Counted from the first letter of the stretch, positions 18,316-27,320 are shown. The stretch: DNA of 64,000 nt from Sphingobacterium sp. B16(2022) (GCF_012030425.1 NZ_JAAUVN010000002.1:186001-250000), one strand, 5' to 3'. Translations and numbers: made by a program. The notes: a model not told the origin generated them from the letters alone.

Positions 18316-18747
18316 ATGAAAACGCTAGTAAAAACATTCACTGTAGCAGTATTGGTTGCAATCAGTACACTTACAATGGCTTCGGGAAATCCTGAAAAGA
18401 CAATCAATTTGTCAACTGCAAATTTTGCAATCGATCATTATATAGACGTAATGACTGAAGGGCAGTCGCTAGGTTTAGAGCAGTTATTTACTGCTGATTA
18501 TAATCAGAAAGTCCAGGGTAAAATTGCAAGAACAAATAGCCGTTCGGACGTTATCAGTTTTTTGAAAAAACAAAAAGGAGAAAAGTTAAATTGTAAAACG
18601 ACAACTTTGATCTTAGAACAGTCTTCACATTATATGGTAGCGAAAGTTACTATGCAATTTGAAAATTTTACTAAAACAGATTTGGTTACTTTAGTTAATG
18701 ACGGCGGAGCCTGGAAAGTTTCAAAATCTATTAATTGTTATCAATAG
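18316..18747 (+). CDS. exported NTF2-like / lumazine-binding-like protein
   Basis: A 143-residue protein with a Sec signal peptide (hydrophobic FTVAVLVAISTLTMA, cleavage probably after ASG or MAS). The mature part (ALDHY-type helix FAIDHYIDVMTEG, then LFTADYNQKV, and a C-terminal strand DLVTLVNDGGAWKVSKSINCY) fits the NTF2/SnoaL cone fold seen in many small exported Bacteroidota proteins. A tyrosine- and lysine-rich body without obvious catalytic motif gives no substrate clue. It is a single gene, flanked by a good terminator. Confidence 0.7.
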   Translation: MKTLVKTFTVAVLVAISTLTMASGNPEKTINLSTANFAIDHYIDVMTEGQSLGLEQLFTADYNQKVQGKIARTNSRSDVISFLKKQKGEKLNCKTTTLILEQSSHYMVAKVTMQFENFTKTDLVTLVNDGGAWKVSKSINCYQ

Positions 18748-18780
18748 AAAATGTTTAATTAAGTATCATATGTTTATGTT

Positions 18781-18807
18781 AGTCCTGTCGAAAGATAGGA
18801 CTTTTTT
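18781..18807 (+). terminator. Rho-independent terminator
   Basis: AGTCCTGTC-GAAA-GATAGGACT forms a 9-bp stem (one G-U pair) capped by a GAAA tetraloop and followed by six T. It ends the NTF2-like gene transcript. Confidence 0.85.
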
Positions 18808-18886
18808 GTTTTCCGATAATAGTTGATTCTTTTACTGATATTATGAAGGAATTTGTTTTCTTGTTATTAAGAATTCAGGTTAATTA

Positions 18887-19324
18887 TTATTTAGATAATG
18901 TTAAGCTACCTTTTATGAGTTCTAGATTAAATTGACCAATTGTTGTATTTTTAAGCATGGCACTAAGGTGATTTCTTACTTTTTTGAAATCGTTGTGCAG
19001 AGGACATGGGTTTTTCTCGGAACAATAATCTAATCCCATGCCACATCCGATAAAGATCTGCTCGCCGTCTACAGCTAAGACTATGTCGGCAATTGGTTTT
19101 TTTAACCCTGCAGGATCAATGTAAAATCCGCCATTAGGTCCTTTCGAAGATTGTATTACACCTACTCTGCTGAGATTCTGAAGAATCTTACCTAGAAAGG
19201 GTTCTGGTAGCTTTACTTTTTCAGCAATCTCTTTAATGCCTACTTTTCTACCCTCATGAGAACTTTGAGCGATATAAAAGACTGCACGCATGGCATATTC
19301 ACAGGTTTTAGAAAAAACACCCAT
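18887..19324 (-). CDS. Rrf2-family regulator with cysteine cluster (NsrR/IscR-like)
   Basis: A 145-residue Rrf2 protein: winged helix (EYAMRAVFYIAQ, VGIKEIAEKVKLPEPFLGKILQNLSRVG, SSKGPNGGFYI) followed by a three-cysteine cluster, CGMGLDYCSEKNPC, near residues 95-108. In IscR and NsrR such cysteines bind an Fe-S cluster that senses iron-sulfur status or nitric oxide. It is upstream-adjacent to a cupin gene on the same strand and close to a divergent group III truncated haemoglobin, a context suggesting NO sensing. The promoter -7 box lies at 19364-19371. Confidence 0.88.
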   Translation of the reverse strand: MGVFSKTCEYAMRAVFYIAQSSHEGRKVGIKEIAEKVKLPEPFLGKILQNLSRVGVIQSSKGPNGGFYIDPAGLKKPIADIVLAVDGEQIFIGCGMGLDYCSEKNPCPLHNDFKKVRNHLSAMLKNTTIGQFNLELIKGSLTLSK

Positions 19325-19363
19325 TTTTTTAAATTATATTTTCTTTAATTGTAATCTTATGTG

Positions 19364-19371
19364 CAAAGATA
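19364..19371 (-). promoter_or_regulatory. -7 element and possible operator of the Rrf2 gene
   Basis: Read on the minus strand this is TATCTTTG, a perfect TAnnTTTG match, 40 bases before the Rrf2 start. It overlaps a short inverted repeat, ATCTT-N7-AAGAT (19354-19370), that could allow autoregulation. Confidence 0.5.
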
Positions 19372-19376
19372 CTGTT

Positions 19377-19739
19377 CTAATTGATATTTATAACATTTTG
19401 GACGCGTTGGACATGATCCTGCTTGTGTATAGAAAGTCTTATGATACTGTTTTTATTTGCTGTAAGATTATGCATGATGGCACCTTCTAAGCCAATGAGA
19501 TCTCCTTTTTCCATGTTATGTATAACTCCTGCTACATTTAAAATTATGGAACCTTCCTGGATGTGTATGACAATGGGAAATGGGCTTTTGTGATCGGTCA
19601 TAATTACTCCTTCTGCTAGACATATCCGAATCTCTTTAGTCGATGATGTTTCGAGTAAGACTGTTACTGATGGTTTTTCTCCTTTATATGACACTTCTTT
19701 ATAGAGTGATACCGGAGTGTTTTGTTTGTTCATTTCCAT
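19377..19739 (-). CDS. small cupin-domain protein
   Basis: A 120-residue single-domain cupin. Beta strands alternate with turns: SVTVLLETSSTKEIRICLAEG, PIVIHIQEGSIILNVAG, NMEKGDLIGLEGAIMHNLTANKNSIIRLSIH. Histidines in HKSPFPIVIH and MHNLTA could bind a metal. It sits 52 bases upstream of the Rrf2 gene on the same strand and is divergent from the haemoglobin gene. Such cupins often accompany globins and Rrf2 regulators in Bacteroidota, but no reaction is established. Confidence 0.75.
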   Translation of the reverse strand: MEMNKQNTPVSLYKEVSYKGEKPSVTVLLETSSTKEIRICLAEGVIMTDHKSPFPIVIHIQEGSIILNVAGVIHNMEKGDLIGLEGAIMHNLTANKNSIIRLSIHKQDHVQRVQNVININ

Positions 19740-19760
19740 GTCAGTTTTTTTTGATTAGTA

Positions 19761-19810
19761 CAAATATAGTTATAAAAGATGTTTAACTCTTTTAATTATG
19801 GCTATATTTG
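19761..19810. promoter_or_regulatory. divergent promoter pair with an operator-like inverted repeat
   Basis: The minus-strand -7 box TATATTTG (19768-19761) serves the cupin gene, and the plus-strand TATATTTG (19803-19810) serves the haemoglobin gene. Between them lies AAAAGA-N8-TCTTTT (19774-19793), whose AAGATG half resembles known NsrR sites. A repressor here could block both promoters. Confidence 0.6.
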
Positions 19811-19862
19811 TTTGTCGATACAATTTTAAAAATAACCCTTTATCAATTTGTGTATTAGGAAT

Positions 19863-20255
19863 ATGGAAAAGAAAGATATAACTTCATTAGCAGATATTCA
19901 ATTACTTGTTGATACGTTTTACGGCAGGGTACGTGAGGATGCTCTCATTGGTCCCATCTTCAATAATCTACTGGCTGGCCGCTGGGAGGATCATTTGAAA
20001 AAAATGTATAGTTTTTGGCAAACTATCTTGTTGGAAAAGCATACTTACTTTGGAAGTCCATTTCCGCCACATGCTGCTATGGCTCTTACTAATGTGCATT
20101 TTGATGCTTGGCTAAAGCTCTGGTATAGTACGGTTCAGGAATTTTTTGAAGGAGAGAAAGCTGATGAAGCTATTCATAGAGGAGATAAAATGGCAACTAT
20201 GTTTTTATCTAAAATCACTTATTTTAATAATTTAAATACCAAACCATTAATATGA
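19863..20255 (+). CDS. group III truncated haemoglobin
   Basis: A 130-residue globin of the group III truncated (trHbP) type. FYGRVREDALIGPIFNN forms the A-B region, WEDHLKKMYSFWQTILL the B-E region, and the proximal His is in VHFDAWLKLW with the characteristic downstream Trp. It binds haem and gaseous ligands in the cytoplasm; relatives are linked to NO or peroxide handling under low oxygen. I used the ATG at 19863; the longer frame starts with TTG. It is divergent from the cupin / Rrf2 pair, with a -7 box at 19803 and an inverted repeat just upstream. Confidence 0.9.
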   Translation: MEKKDITSLADIQLLVDTFYGRVREDALIGPIFNNLLAGRWEDHLKKMYSFWQTILLEKHTYFGSPFPPHAAMALTNVHFDAWLKLWYSTVQEFFEGEKADEAIHRGDKMATMFLSKITYFNNLNTKPLI

Positions 20256-20337
20256 ACCTTAATACTATAAAGATGTGTTAGTACTGATCAATCGGATTTT
20301 GTTAAAATATTTGAACCCTAGTTTGGTATTGTTAAAA

Positions 20338-21684
20338 TTAAGATCTTTGAGATGGAATTGATTTAAATAATTCAAATACTTTTTCTCTCTCGAGTAAACG
20401 CATACCCAGCTTTTCTGTGGAGACACCTGGAATTAATCGATAAGTGAAGGTAATATGTGATTCTTCATTAATTAATGTTTCTAAATGTTTTAGCTCAACA
20501 TGATTTTTGTTTAATTTCGCACTTAGTTCAGTTATATGAGAGGATATCAGAAAAATAGAATTGTTTAATTCTTCACATCTTTCTACTAATGTTAAAGTAG
20601 CGTGATAAGCATCGTCATAATTTGTTCCTTTAAATAATTCATCCAGCAAAATAATCATTCTCTTCTTTGAAGCAATTAGTTCAGCTGCTTTTTTTACTCT
20701 AAGTACCTCATTGTAGAAATGGCTGCGGCCAGAGCTAAGGTCATCACCAAGATTGATTGTCGTTAAAAGGCCATCAAAAAAAAGTGTATCCATTTTTTCT
20801 GCGGGAACAGGTAAGCCCAAGTGAGCTAAATAAATGCATGCTCCTAGGGTTTTTAACAAGGTCGATTTACCAGTCATGTTTGCTCCAGTTAAAAACCAGA
20901 TGTTTTTCTCTTGTGATATGATGATATCGTTTTTTATAGGCTTTTTTAAAAATAGATTATAGGCTCCTTTTATCTCTAACATATGATCTACATCGGTTTT
21001 ATTGTGAAATGTGGGAAAAATAAGATGATTTTGCATCATGGATTTTGCAATTCCTTGATAAATATCTAGTTCGTAGATAATAGTAAAAATCTTTTTAATA
21101 TTGTGATTATTTAAATTTCTGAATTTATAATCATATTTGAGAATTAAAGCGGGCGATATTTTTTTACTGGCTATTACTTTTAATTCGGATAGATCAAAAT
21201 CTGATGTTAATTTGTTTAAAGATTTAAACATCTCCCTGAGTCGTCCTACAGGTTTTTCCTGTTCTACTGCTTTATTTAATAATTCTGTCAAGTATGTGAT
21301 TAACATGGCGATTTCGGCAATAGAGCGTTTGATTAATACGCGTTCCATTTGATTTTCTGCGGACCAGAAATTGAAAGATAATTTTTCTGAGTAGTAACGA
21401 AATAGATTTGCTGAATCAGTTTCTACTCCAAGACTTAAATATTTTTCTAAATCTTGGAACATATATTTATCGAATGGATGATTATCCATTACGTTTGATA
21501 AGTATTCGATTGCTTCGTTTCGGTCTTGGATTTCTTTTATATCTTTTAATGGATTAATGAAGTAGCTGTATAATAGGGACCTTCCGCCTAAAGTGCTGGT
21601 ATTGTCAAAGAAATTACATAAACTAAAATCTCTATGATCAATAGCGTTTAAATCACTGAGGGTTTGCTTATCAATTGTGAACAT
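20338..21684 (-). CDS. MutS-like DNA mismatch repair ATPase, short form
   Basis: A 448-residue protein with a MutS-type core/lever region (about 1-230) and a C-terminal ATPase: Walker A GANMTGKST near 270, a downstream SSGRSHFYNEVLR segment, and Walker B IILLDELFKGTN near 345, followed by SSHITELS. It lacks the N-terminal mismatch-recognition and connector domains of full MutS (usually about 850 residues) and any Smr domain, so it belongs to the group of short MutS-related proteins whose role is not settled. It is monocistronic, convergent with the haemoglobin gene. Confidence 0.85.
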   Translation of the reverse strand: MFTIDKQTLSDLNAIDHRDFSLCNFFDNTSTLGGRSLLYSYFINPLKDIKEIQDRNEAIEYLSNVMDNHPFDKYMFQDLEKYLSLGVETDSANLFRYYSEKLSFNFWSAENQMERVLIKRSIAEIAMLITYLTELLNKAVEQEKPVGRLREMFKSLNKLTSDFDLSELKVIASKKISPALILKYDYKFRNLNNHNIKKIFTIIYELDIYQGIAKSMMQNHLIFPTFHNKTDVDHMLEIKGAYNLFLKKPIKNDIIISQEKNIWFLTGANMTGKSTLLKTLGACIYLAHLGLPVPAEKMDTLFFDGLLTTINLGDDLSSGRSHFYNEVLRVKKAAELIASKKRMIILLDELFKGTNYDDAYHATLTLVERCEELNNSIFLISSHITELSAKLNKNHVELKHLETLINEESHITFTYRLIPGVSTEKLGMRLLEREKVFELFKSIPSQRS

Positions 21685-22193
21685 ATCTTTAGAAATTGTT
21701 TATTAATGGTTTGTCGAATTGTTTCTTTTTTACTGCTGAATCTAAACTAAGATACAAAATGTGGTTAATAGAATCAGTTTGTGTGCTAAAATTTAATAAG
21801 TTACGCAGGATAAAATAAGTTTGAGTAGTACAATAGTTATTTTTTATAGAAGTGGGCCTGTATTCCCAAAATGATGAATTACATTATGCAGTCCGTTATC
21901 CTTGCCACTTAAAAATAGTTAGTAAAATGTAAAATTATGGTCAGTATTGTAGTTGTAGAAGTTGACTCTTTATTGTTCTTGATACCTCATTAATCTTATT
22001 TCGAGAGAAATTAAACTTATTTTGGAGTTAAATTTCATATATTTATGTGTATATTTTGGTATGATAATAGAAGTTTTTAATACTTATTTGTGCTGAAATC
22101 AATGATAAAAATACAAGATATTAAGTGCTGTTAAGGATTTCTAATTGTTATTTTAATGAGAACAAATAGAATATTCGCTTAAATTACAAGTGC
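21685..22193. other. gene-free region between divergent MutS-like and Fur genes
   Basis: About 510 AT-rich bases hold promoters for both flanking genes. I found no perfect TAnnTTTG box, no reading frame of note and no strong hairpin. Confidence 0.35.
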
Positions 22194-22616
22194 ATGAATA
22201 ATGAAATAGAGAATAAACTTCGGGATAAAAATACAAAGCCAACAAGTATGCGGATATTAGTATACGATTTTTTAGCCTCTCAACATATTGCTTTATCCTT
22301 ATCTGAAATGGAGGCCCACTTCTATCCAGCAGACCGTATAACCCTATACCGTACACTCAAAACTTTTGAAGAAAAAGGTATTGTGCATAGTATACAGGAA
22401 AATAATACGAGCAAATATATCCTCTGTCATGATGATTGTAATGAGGAAACACATAAAGACTGGCATCTTCATTTTTACTGTAAGATCTGTAAGCATACCA
22501 CTTGCCGGACAGATATTAATTTTTCTGCGCCCAATAATAATTCGGTTCGAATTGATGAGGTCCGACTTTTTGCTAAAGGTATTTGCGAAAATTGTATGAA
22601 TGAAACTATGCAATAG
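22194..22616 (+). CDS. Fur-family metalloregulator
   Basis: A 140-residue Fur-superfamily protein. The winged helix covers about 15-75 (MRILVYDFLASQHIALSLSEMEAHF, RITLYRTLKTFEEKGIVHSI). The dimer domain has the sensing-type HLHFYCKICKHTTC and a C-terminal CENC pair, which together form a structural zinc site. The order CxxC...CxxC is Zur/Fur-like. The next gene, 60 bases downstream, is a Zn/Cd-type exporting P-type ATPase, so control of zinc or a related cation is likelier than iron. This is inference from context. Confidence 0.87.
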   Translation: MNNEIENKLRDKNTKPTSMRILVYDFLASQHIALSLSEMEAHFYPADRITLYRTLKTFEEKGIVHSIQENNTSKYILCHDDCNEETHKDWHLHFYCKICKHTTCRTDINFSAPNNNSVRIDEVRLFAKGICENCMNETMQ

Positions 22617-22636
22617 TATTGCACAGCATGAGCGCT

Positions 22637-22644
22637 TATCTTTG
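22637..22644 (+). promoter_or_regulatory. -7 element before the P-type ATPase gene
   Basis: TATCTTTG fits TAnnTTTG exactly, 33 bases before the ATPase start. A TTG at 22619-22621 gives a short 15-base spacing. The ATPase may therefore have its own promoter besides read-through from the Fur-family gene. Confidence 0.45.
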
Positions 22645-22676
22645 ATAGTATTAATTAAGTTAAAGAATCTTATACA

Positions 22677-24734
22677 ATGACTGTACAACATAAACACAAG
22701 TACGACGAAGCTGGTACGCAGCTTTGCTGCACACAGACAACAAAAATATATAATCAGGCTGGTGCTCAGGAACTCATCGGTCATCAGGGTAAATGTGAAG
22801 GACATAATCATAATGGAGATGGTCAAGTTCAACATACTGATGATGATGGACACGATCACTCTCATGTAGAAGGTAGCCCTTTGAAGCTGTTTACTCCTGC
22901 GATTATATCTTTTGTTCTTTTGATGCTTGCTATTGCTTTGGATAACTGGGTAATACAGAGTTGGTTTCAAGGGTGGGTAAGGTCTATATGGTATGTAATA
23001 GCATACATTCCGGTAGGTTTTCCGGTCATTAAGGATGCAATAGTCAGTATACGGAAAGGTGATGTTTTTTCCGAATTCTTTTTAATGGCTATAGCTACTA
23101 TCGGTGCGTTCGCTATTGGAGAATATCCTGAGGGTGTGGCGGTCATGCTATTTTATGCTGTTGGGGAAGTTTTTCAAACTTTAGCCGTATCAAGGGCTAA
23201 AGGGAATATCAAAGCACTTTTGGATCAACGTCCAGATGAGGTGACTGTTCTAATCAATAATCAACCCCAGATCATAAAAGCTGAAAATGTAGAAATCGGC
23301 TCAATCATTCAGCTAAAACCAGGTGAAAAACTGGGTTTGGACGGTGAATTGTTATCTGATGTCGCATCTTTCAATACGGCCGCTTTAACTGGAGAGAGTA
23401 AACCGGATAGTAAATCTAAAGGAGAGACCGTTCTTGCTGGAATGATTAATTTGAATACGGTTAGTTTGATTAAAGTAACAACTGCTTATACAGATAGTAA
23501 ATTAAGTAAGATCCTAGAGCTGGTACAGAATGCAACTGCTCAAAAAGCACCAACTGAATTATTCATCCGTAAATTTGCTAAAGTATACACGCCAATAGTA
23601 GTTTTTCTGGCGATCGGTATTTGTTTATTGCCTGCGCTGTTTGTGCAAGATTATGTATTTAGCGATTGGCTGTATCGGGCATTGGTATTTTTAGTTATAT
23701 CTTGTCCTTGTGCTCTGGTAATCTCTATTCCTTTGGGTTATTTTGGAGGAATTGGCGCTGCAAGCCACAATGGAATTTTGTTTAAAGGAAGTAATTTCTT
23801 GGATACACTAGCGAATATTCAGCATGTGGTCATGGATAAAACTGGAACGATGACTGAAGGTGTCTTTCAGGTGCAAGAGGTTAATTTTGATACTAATTTT
23901 GATCAAGCTGAAATATTAAAGATGGTGAATGCTTTGGAGAGTAACAGTACTCATCCTGTAGCTACAGCTATTCATCAATATGTCGGTGAGGTTGATCATA
24001 ATATTCGTTTAGATCAAGTGGAAGAAATAGGCGGGCATGGATTGCAGGCTACCGTGGACGGAAAGCAATTATTGGTCGGCAACTTTAAGTTAATGGATAA
24101 GTTTAATATCCGTTATGATGTTGATCCCGCTACGATTGTGTATACTTTGATCGCTGTTGCATATGGCGGTAAGTTTGTCGGATATATTACTATTGCGGAT
24201 AGCATTAAGACTGATGCATTAGAAACCATTCAGCAATTACACAAACTGAATGTAAAAGCAACTATGCTAAGTGGTGATAAAAGTACAGTGGTTCGATATG
24301 TGGCTGATCAATTGGGAATTGATCAGGCATATGGAGATTTATTGCCGGAAGATAAAGTCAATAAACTTAAAGAAATCAAAGCACAAAATCAACGCGTTGC
24401 CTTTGTTGGTGATGGTGTAAATGATGCTCCTGTTGTAGCTCTAAGTGATGTAGGTATTGCAATGGGAGGTCTAGGTAGCGATGCGACCATCGAAACTGCT
24501 GATGTGGTTATACAGGACGATAAACCGTCCAAGATACCAGTTGCAATTCGGATCGGAAAGCAAACTAAGCGCGTCGTATGGCAAAATATTACCTTAGCTT
24601 TTGTGGTCAAGGGAGTTGTATTGATTTTGGGTGCAGGGGGGATAGCAACAATGTGGGAAGCAGTTTTTGCTGACGTCGGTGTATCTTTGATAGCTATACT
24701 GAATGCTGTAAGAATTCAGAAAATGAAGTTTTAA
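22677..24734 (+). CDS. zntA: heavy-metal P1B-type ATPase (Zn/Cd/Co exporter)
   Basis: A 685-residue cation pump. In place of a classical CxxC metal-binding domain the first 65 residues are His/Asp-rich (HKHKYDE, GHNHNGDG, DDDGHDHSH) with a CC pair. Core motifs follow: actuator TGES near 240, the transport motif SCPCAL near 342, phosphorylation site DKTGTMTEG near 385, HP locus THPVA near 425, GDGVNDAPV near 578. CPC with this order is typical of P1B-2 pumps exporting Zn2+, Cd2+ or Pb2+ across the inner membrane. It follows a Fur-family gene and ends at a strong terminator. The gene name is given by family, the exact metal is not proven. Confidence 0.9.
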   Translation: MTVQHKHKYDEAGTQLCCTQTTKIYNQAGAQELIGHQGKCEGHNHNGDGQVQHTDDDGHDHSHVEGSPLKLFTPAIISFVLLMLAIALDNWVIQSWFQGWVRSIWYVIAYIPVGFPVIKDAIVSIRKGDVFSEFFLMAIATIGAFAIGEYPEGVAVMLFYAVGEVFQTLAVSRAKGNIKALLDQRPDEVTVLINNQPQIIKAENVEIGSIIQLKPGEKLGLDGELLSDVASFNTAALTGESKPDSKSKGETVLAGMINLNTVSLIKVTTAYTDSKLSKILELVQNATAQKAPTELFIRKFAKVYTPIVVFLAIGICLLPALFVQDYVFSDWLYRALVFLVISCPCALVISIPLGYFGGIGAASHNGILFKGSNFLDTLANIQHVVMDKTGTMTEGVFQVQEVNFDTNFDQAEILKMVNALESNSTHPVATAIHQYVGEVDHNIRLDQVEEIGGHGLQATVDGKQLLVGNFKLMDKFNIRYDVDPATIVYTLIAVAYGGKFVGYITIADSIKTDALETIQQLHKLNVKATMLSGDKSTVVRYVADQLGIDQAYGDLLPEDKVNKLKEIKAQNQRVAFVGDGVNDAPVVALSDVGIAMGGLGSDATIETADVVIQDDKPSKIPVAIRIGKQTKRVVWQNITLAFVVKGVVLILGAGGIATMWEAVFADVGVSLIAILNAVRIQKMKF

Positions 24735-24742
24735 ATTTATTG

Positions 24743-24780
24743 AAAGTGCTCGTAATTTGATGTAAAGCGAGCACTTTTTG
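24743..24780. terminator. Rho-independent terminator
   Basis: AAAGTGCTCG / CGAGCACTTT make a perfect 10-bp stem with a 15-base loop and a short T run. It sits between the convergent ATPase and SIR2-like genes and could serve both. Confidence 0.8.
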
Positions 24781-24806
24781 TGTACTTTAGTTTTTAGACT
24801 GTTATC

Positions 24807-25682
24807 CTACAATTTATCCTTAATACTTTTTACAACGGCTTTGTAATACTTGATTTTGTTTTCATCATCAACGATCTTTACTTTAACGTCATTGGCGGCT
24901 AAAAGCTGTATTTTGTCTGCCGAATCTTTTACATATTTCTTAGGAATATAGTAATAAATCTGATTTTTGATAAAGGTATTCTTCTTGTAAAACTTGTTTC
25001 TTGCTCGATAGGTTAAAAGCCACCATAGGTCGATCTCGACAAAATCCAAGGAGAGACCGAAAATATGTAGATCATTTGTGAAGAACAGATCAACCCATGA
25101 TTGTAAAACCATTTGTCTGCCTGTTTGTAATCTTCTAATAAGGGATGTTTTATATACTTTGGTGCTCGGGGCATAATTTGGTCCATTGACAACATACTCA
25201 CGCATTTTTTGTAGTTGTCCACAATAATGTTCATAGCCAAGGTTAATAGAAAACGGATTATTGCAATCTCCGTGAATATGCCAGTAGTTTTTGTTTAAAG
25301 ATTGATATTGTCTAAATACACTATAGGTCGTTTCATTCACTAAACTTGTTTTTATTTTCGGATGTATGCCTTCTAGACTGAAATCATAATTGGTTGTCAT
25401 GATATTTTGAACGGGTAATGCTCTAATTAGTTCATGGATTTCATTTTGTTGTATAGCAGAAACGGCATCTGCAATGAAAGTTTTAAGCTCTTTTTCATCC
25501 ACATGCTTTTGTTTTATGGCATTCAGGAATATCTCTTCGTAAAGCATAGGGAATGGTTTTTGACCATTTTCTAAGGATTGAACATGGTATTTTTTTTTAA
25601 TGCTCATTAACAGATCATTCCAACTTGTTCCCTTGTTGATATTGTTGATGTCATTGCCAATAAGCAGTGCTATATGAGTCAT
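24807..25682 (-). CDS. SIR2-like domain protein
   Basis: A 291-residue protein of the SIR2-like superfamily. Evidence is the N-terminal nucleotide-binding start (IALLIGNDINNINKGTSWNDLL), MTTNYDFSLEG near residue 95 (the NYD motif), WHIHGD near 137 (catalytic-type His), and a late FGLSLDFVEIDLWWLL strand-helix. Many bacterial SIR2-like proteins are NAD+-consuming effectors of anti-phage systems, usually fused to or beside a sensor partner. Here no partner gene is adjacent: one side is a metal pump, the other a long gene-free region. A defence role is possible but unproven; a stand-alone NAD-dependent enzyme is the alternative. Confidence 0.8.
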   Translation of the reverse strand: MTHIALLIGNDINNINKGTSWNDLLMSIKKKYHVQSLENGQKPFPMLYEEIFLNAIKQKHVDEKELKTFIADAVSAIQQNEIHELIRALPVQNIMTTNYDFSLEGIHPKIKTSLVNETTYSVFRQYQSLNKNYWHIHGDCNNPFSINLGYEHYCGQLQKMREYVVNGPNYAPSTKVYKTSLIRRLQTGRQMVLQSWVDLFFTNDLHIFGLSLDFVEIDLWWLLTYRARNKFYKKNTFIKNQIYYYIPKKYVKDSADKIQLLAANDVKVKIVDDENKIKYYKAVVKSIKDKL

Positions 25683-26498
25683 AGTTTTTAAGGGTCTTGA
25701 TAATCGCTTGGTTACTGCATTTTATTAAATCTAATATCGTTATTTTCTTCTAATCTATATTCAGCGACGCATATTTTATTGCACTGTAAGATTTTCATCC
25801 AAGATGGTATTTGCCTATGCATTTAGCGTGTTCTAATTTTTTTAATTTGAGCCATGTGAGGAATGTAAGATGGGTTGATTATGGCGTTTTTATTGTATTT
25901 AATGTAGCAATAATTTAATCTCAAATTTTATATTTCCTATATATGTCCAATATGGTCAGTTTAATTTTAGATTTTAAATCGTTCAAATTTTTATATAACC
26001 ATTAGTGCGTTTTTAAAACTTATTGATGATCGAATTATAAGAAATTTTAATCTTTAAATACTATTTTCTATTAACAACTATTTCGTAAAGTAGCTGGTGT
26101 AATTTATTTAATTTATGATTTTTAAATCAATTTTATAGTTTTATGTATTAATATTAAGTTCGATTTATTAGTTGTTTAGTATTCTAATGTTTCATTTATT
26201 TCAATTTTACTCATATCAAAAAGCTACTTAATAAAATTCTGAAGAACTATCTCTGTTTGTTCCTTTTAAAGGCCATTTTTGTCATTTAAAAGTCTCAATA
26301 AAACTATTTCTGATTTTTAAGGTCAAAAGGTCAATTTATATTTTAATATTTGTACTACTTCGAAACGTAATAAATATTATAGCGGCATGTAAATGCCTTC
26401 AATATCTTATAATATTCGAAACTGCATAGTGATTCATCGTTTTCACAAATGGTGTTAATGTGCTTTTATTTCTTATTTAATCTTTCAATTATTTTTCA
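25683..26498. other. 816-base gene-free, very AT-rich region
   Basis: The longest non-coding stretch in the window, upstream of both the SIR2-like gene (minus) and the metallophosphoesterase gene (plus). Stops crowd all frames, and I found no tRNA-like fold, perfect promoter box or long inverted repeat. It could be decayed coding DNA or hold an unrecognised RNA. Confidence 0.4.
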
Positions 26499-27320
26499 AT
26501 GATTAGAGAAAAAGCAATCAGGTTGGCAATTCAGGTCACTTTTATAGTATTCATTTCGGTTTTTTCCGGTTGTAGTGATTTTGAATATAGTCCAAATCAG
26601 ATTTTTAGTAAAAATTCATATCGCGATCTCAACGCAATCAATTTAAATAAGTTGGGGGATGGTCAGCAAGATGATACTGTCCGGTTTATAATAACAGGAG
26701 ATACGCAGCGGTCACATAATGAAACAGTAAATTTTTATAAGAAAGTAAATACGATGACAGGGATTGATTTTGTGATTGTGGCTGGCGATATAACTGAGTT
26801 TGGTAACCTTAAAGAAATGCAATGGGTTGCCGAAAACCTTACTAAGCTGAATAGACCATTTCTTGCGGTTATTGGCAACCATGATCTTACTTCACGTGGC
26901 AGAGATGCATTTCAGCATATGTATGGAAAGCTCAATTATTCTTTTGTATATGGGGGAGTTAAATTTATCTGTCATGATACGAACAGTAGGGAGTATAATT
27001 TTAATGGTCAGGTACCTAATATACCCTGGCTTAAAAAGGAGCTAGAGCCACAGCCTCATGTAGAGAGTTATGTGGCTATTTCTCATGTTCCACCTACCTC
27101 TCCAGATTTTGATCAAAATCTGGAATACGATTATGCTTCAACATTTAGCAACGCCGGAGGTTTTCTCACATCCTTTCATGCTCATAATCATGTTTTTGAG
27201 GAGTTTACTGTTGGAAACTTTGAAACACCTTTTGTGGTCACGAGTGCAATTGGAAAAAATGAATTTTTATTAGTCGAAATTGTAAATAATAAACTGAGCT
27301 TTGAACAAATATCTTTTTAA
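26499..27320 (+). CDS. calcineurin-like metallophosphoesterase lipoprotein
   Basis: A 273-residue lipoprotein: hydrophobic AIQVTFIVFISVFSGC with a lipobox ending at Cys 25. The metallophosphoesterase motifs are in order: IITGDTQ (first Asp), AGDITEFGN, GNHD, a late ISHVP and HAHNH. These coordinate two metals for hydrolysis of a phosphate ester; the substrate is unknown. Being lipid-anchored it would act in the periplasm or at the cell surface. It overlaps the start of the next gene by 20 bases, so the pair forms an operon. Confidence 0.87.
   Translation: MIREKAIRLAIQVTFIVFISVFSGCSDFEYSPNQIFSKNSYRDLNAINLNKLGDGQQDDTVRFIITGDTQRSHNETVNFYKKVNTMTGIDFVIVAGDITEFGNLKEMQWVAENLTKLNRPFLAVIGNHDLTSRGRDAFQHMYGKLNYSFVYGGVKFICHDTNSREYNFNGQVPNIPWLKKELEPQPHVESYVAISHVPPTSPDFDQNLEYDYASTFSNAGGFLTSFHAHNHVFEEFTVGNFETPFVVTSAIGKNEFLLVEIVNNKLSFEQISF

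Noticed and set aside
22344..22970. 208-codon minus-strand frame opposite the Fur and ATPase genes
   Set aside because: Mostly antisense to two strongly supported genes; the protein is a random-looking hydrophobic/basic mix.
25683..26498. CRISPR array or repeats in the large empty stretch
   Set aside because: No regularly spaced repeats were found; only general AT richness.
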